A stretch of DNA of 8,884 nt, from the NCBI GenBank assembly GCA_027011425.1, contig JALUZX010000399.1, positions 1-8,884 of the forward strand, given 5' to 3'. The notes beneath the pieces were generated by a model. The model was not told the DNA's origin and made no database searches. It worked only from the letters and a program-made list of their open reading frames with translations. Positions 6,265 through 8,884 of the stretch are shown in pieces. The stretch is from Planctomycetota bacterium. GTDB lineage: Bacteria > Planctomycetota > UBA1135 > JALUZX01. The position numbers were made by a program, and so were the translations under genes. Each line of letters begins with the position of its first letter. The first letter of the stretch is position 1.

Positions 6265-6339
6265 GGAACAACCCCGGGAAGACCCCCCGAGGCGCCGGGA
6301 GGTTAGCAAAGCCCGGAGACCGCGACAAGGGGGGCCTTC

Positions 6340-8884
6340 TCATTTTCCCCGGCCCGGCCGGGAGGCCGGGAGGAGCCGGCCCAGGAGCAAGCGGAGCGTC
6401 TTGGCCCCGGGGTCGCCGGGAAAAGACTTCAACCATGACAGGATCACCTCCCGTGCCTCTCCTGCCCGCCCCATGGCGGCCAGCAAGGCGGCCCTGGCGC
6501 GGACGGCCTGGGGGAAAGGCACTTTCTCCGCCCGGGCCTCCAGGTCCAACGCTTCCAGGACTCTCAAGGCCTTCAGGGGCTCCTTCAGCCTGACCAGGCA
6601 GAGTCCTTTCTCCAGGAAGGCCCTCCAGCGGACCTGGCGGGGGACACCCGGAGGAAGGTAATGGATGCCCATCTCCAGGAGGGCCAGGGCCTTCTTCCAG
6701 TCCTTTCCGGCCCGGGCGTCTTCGGCCTTCTCCAGGACCTGGGCGGCCTTGCGTCGCAGGAAGGAATCCGCCTCGGGAGGAACCTTCCCGGGGCCGCAAA
6801 GAGAAGCTCCCTGGACGATCTTCTCCAGGACCCGGGAACTCTTGTTCGTTTTCCATTGCTCCAGGCCTTCCAGGCAGAGGAGCCGTCCCTTCTCCTGGAG
6901 AAGTCCCTGGTGGCGGGGCCACCGGGCCAAGGCCCGATCCAGGACCTTCCGGCAGGCCCCCACTTCCCCCCGGGCCAGAAGAACCCGGGCCCGGAGGGCG
7001 AAGATCCCTGGACTGGGCGCCAGGAGGCGGGAGGCGATCTCCAGGACCCGCAAGGCCTTTCCGCTCTTCCCGGCGGTAAGCCAGGATTCCACTTTGGGCC
7101 CCAGGAATCCCTGGACCGCCCGTCCGAGGTCCTTCTCTCCGGCGCCGGGACAACCCAGGTCCCGGCAAAGGATCTTCAGCGCCTCCTTCCGGGCCTTGCC
7201 CGTGCCTCTCCCTTCCAGTCGGGCCCGGTCCAGGAGAAGAAGGGCCCAGGCCTCGGGCATCCTACGAGGGTCTGCCAAGGAAAGGGCCTTTTTCAGGAGG
7301 GAGGACGCCTCCCGGCGCTTTCCCTCCGCCAGGGCGTCACGGGCCTTCTGCCGGAGTTTCCGGATCTCCGTCTCCAGGATCCCCGGAATGGATCCCAGGG
7401 GCTCTCCGGGAGGCGTGTATTCCAGGGATTTCCGGAAGGCATCCAAGGCCAGGGCCCGCCTTCTGGGAAGAAGGAGGTATCCCATCTTCCGGTAGACCCG
7501 GGCCAGGGCCCTCCTGGTGGGCCCCGGCCGGGCCCCCTCTTTCAGGGCCCGCAAAAGGACCTCCACGGCCTCCCGGAGCTTTCCCCCGGCCGCCAGGTAG
7601 AGGCCGGTCACACGGAGGACCTCGGGATGGTTCCGGTCCAATTTCTGCGCCAGGTCCAGCCATTTGCCCGGGTCCGCGTCGCCCTTCTTCTGGAGACTCT
7701 CCTCAACGGCGTCACAAAGGGCCTGGATCAAGGTGTCCCGGATGTCCAAGCGCTGGGGCGCCTTCCGGAAAGCCTCCTCCAGGAAGGCCACGCCCTGGTC
7801 GATGCGGCCCCGCTGGAAGAAAATCATCCCCTTTAGGGCGAGGAGATCCGGATTACCGGGTATTCTGGAAAGGCCCTTGTCCAGCTCGGCAAGGGCGGAA
7901 TCCACGGCGGGAGGATCCATGGCCAGGTAGATGTTGGCCGTCTCCACGTAGGCCTGGGGCCTTCCGGGGTCCAGCTTCTCGGCCTTCTTCAGGAGTCCCA
8001 TGGCCCGGGTGAACCTCCCCCCCGCCAGGCGGGTGGCCTCCAGCCGCGCCAGGGCCCGGAGGGCCTCGTAGTTCCCAGGGTGCTCACGCACCAGGCCCTC
8101 GATAAAGGGGCGGGCCTCCCGGGCCTTCCGGGCCGCTTCCCGGGTCCGGCCCTTCTTCTGGAGGGACTCGATCTCCTCCACCAGGAGGGAAGCCCGGTAG
8201 ATCTTCCCCTCCACCCACCCTGGGAGGCGTTTCCCCACCAGGTCCACCAGGATCCGGGCTTCCTTCTTTCTCCCCGCCTCTTCGAGCCTGCGGGCCCTCT
8301 CGAGGCTGATTCGGCCCCAGGCCCGGCGGACCGCGCCTTTCCAGGGAAGTTTTTCCAGCTCGGCACAGGCCATCCCTAGGCGCCGGGCCGCCTCGAGGGG
8401 ATCCAGTTTCCAGGAGAAGAAGACCGCTTCCTGGCGGTAGATCCTGGCCCGTAGCTGGGGTCGGACGGCCCGTTCCAGGGCCTTTTCCAGAAGGTTCCAG
8501 GTCTTCACCCCTTCCTCTCCCCGCACGGCCGAAAGCCCCCCTTTCTTCAATCTTTCCGTGGCCAGGTTGAAGGGCGCCAGCGCGGAACGGGGTTCGGCGG
8601 CCATGGTGGCCTTCCAGAGGCTCTCCGAATCCAGGAAAGCCCCGTTCCGAATCCAGGTCCAGGGAAGGAAGGCGCAAACCGCCAGAACGGGAAGGCCCGT
8701 CCAAAGGAAACCCGGTTTCACCCGACCCGAGGCAAGAGCGCCGAAAGCCAGGGCCAGGCCCGCCATGGGAAGGTAGAGATACCGGTCGGCCAGGAGGACC
8801 GAGGAAGCGGGGAGCCAATCATTGAAAGGCAGGAGTCCAAGGAAAAAGAGAAGGATTCCCAGGCCGGCGAGCCGAAGGTCCCAC
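6340..8884 (-). CDS. TMTC-like multi-pass membrane protein with a very long TPR region (N-terminus outside window)
   Basis: The frame is open from the window edge to TGA 6342-6340, giving 847 visible residues. Counting from the first full codon, there is a hydrophobic helix (about 5-20), then NDWLPASSVLLADRYLYLP (21-39), then two more hydrophobic segments (about 40-52 and 60-78), then RNGAFLDSESLWKATMAAEPRSALAPFNLA. The DRYLYLP loop followed by a helix pair, an RN...SLW segment and TPRs is the arrangement in bacterial relatives of TMTC/PMT-type glycosyltransferase-like proteins (DUF1736-like). The remaining roughly 740 residues are soluble, helical and rich in Ala, Leu, Lys, Arg and Glu, with TPR-like units, clearest around 305-490. 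The catalytic part, if any, lies outside the window. The frame has an ATG at 8766, but the DRYLYLP motif lies before it, so that is not the start. I infer an envelope protein, possibly in protein O-glycosylation. Confidence 0.85.
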   Translation of the reverse strand, partial: WDLRLAGLGILLFFLGLLPFNDWLPASSVLLADRYLYLPMAGLALAFGALASGRVKPGFLWTGLPVLAVCAFLPWTWIRNGAFLDSESLWKATMAAEPRSALAPFNLATERLKKGGLSAVRGEEGVKTWNLLEKALERAVRPQLRARIYRQEAVFFSWKLDPLEAARRLGMACAELEKLPWKGAVRRAWGRISLERARRLEEAGRKKEARILVDLVGKRLPGWVEGKIYRASLLVEEIESLQKKGRTREAARKAREARPFIEGLVREHPGNYEALRALARLEATRLAGGRFTRAMGLLKKAEKLDPGRPQAYVETANIYLAMDPPAVDSALAELDKGLSRIPGNPDLLALKGMIFFQRGRIDQGVAFLEEAFRKAPQRLDIRDTLIQALCDAVEESLQKKGDADPGKWLDLAQKLDRNHPEVLRVTGLYLAAGGKLREAVEVLLRALKEGARPGPTRRALARVYRKMGYLLLPRRRALALDAFRKSLEYTPPGEPLGSIPGILETEIRKLRQKARDALAEGKRREASSLLKKALSLADPRRMPEAWALLLLDRARLEGRGTGKARKEALKILCRDLGCPGAGEKDLGRAVQGFLGPKVESWLTAGKSGKALRVLEIASRLLAPSPGIFALRARVLLARGEVGACRKVLDRALARWPRHQGLLQEKGRLLCLEGLEQWKTNKSSRVLEKIVQGASLCGPGKVPPEADSFLRRKAAQVLEKAEDARAGKDWKKALALLEMGIHYLPPGVPRQVRWRAFLEKGLCLVRLKEPLKALRVLEALDLEARAEKVPFPQAVRARAALLAAMGRAGEAREVILSWLKSFPGDPGAKTLRLLLGRLLPASRPGRGK

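Noticed and set aside
5417..7168. Minus-strand open frame of 583 codons spanning two genes
   Set aside because: It is low-complexity Gly/Pro/Arg sequence in a different frame from the TPR and membrane proteins, which carry the recognisable domains. It also crosses their intergenic region.
6340..8884. Very frequent TCCAGGA / CCAGG words on the plus strand, resembling a skewed recombination or methylation motif
   Set aside because: They read as codons such as CTG GAG and ATC CTG GAx on the minus strand and follow from codon use in Leu/Glu-rich genes; no noncoding enrichment is visible.
1..8884. CRISPR arrays, tRNA or rRNA genes, insertion sequences, attachment sites
   Set aside because: No regularly spaced repeats, cloverleaf, transposase motif or terminal inverted repeats could be found on either strand.

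Overview
The window is GC-rich and densely coded, and every gene I can support lies on the minus strand, so transcription runs from high to low coordinates. The best taxonomic marker is the 78-residue protein at 5174-5410. It matches from memory the small basic protein regarded as a signature of the PVC superphylum (Planctomycetes, Verrucomicrobia, Chlamydiae). With the high GC, the TPR-rich envelope proteins and a TMTC-like membrane protein, I infer a planctomycete or close PVC relative. No database search was possible.

In transcription order: (1) 6340-8884, the C-terminal part of a large membrane protein with an ADRYLYLP loop and a very long TPR region; its start lies beyond the window. (2) A 180-base intergenic region with an AT-richer patch and a perfect 7+7 dyad. 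(3) 5467-6159, a single-pass membrane protein with a possibly SPOR-like C-terminal domain. (4) 5174-5410, the small basic protein, followed at once by a strong intrinsic terminator (5117-5149). (5) 3995-5098, a class I/II aminotransferase, three bases ahead of (6) 3245-3991, the 7-deazaguanine enzyme QueE. (7) 2818-3198, a receiver-only response regulator. (8) 1743-2696, an exported protein with a prealbumin-like domain and TPRs, probably starting at TTG. (9) 344-1738, the ribosome-assembly GTPase Der. (10) 1-342, the N-terminal part of a lipoprotein, one base after der.

Two groups look translationally coupled: aminotransferase-queE, and TPR protein-der-lipoprotein. The rest are separated by 46-180 bases. 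The window looks like housekeeping chromosome with envelope proteins, and I see no mobile element, CRISPR array, tRNA, rRNA or defence cassette. The points most worth a second look are the terminator 18 bases from the aminotransferase start codon, the altered guanine-specificity (G4) motifs in both Der GTPase domains, and the poorly characterised envelope and PVC-specific proteins. No gene-free stretch exceeds 300 bases.
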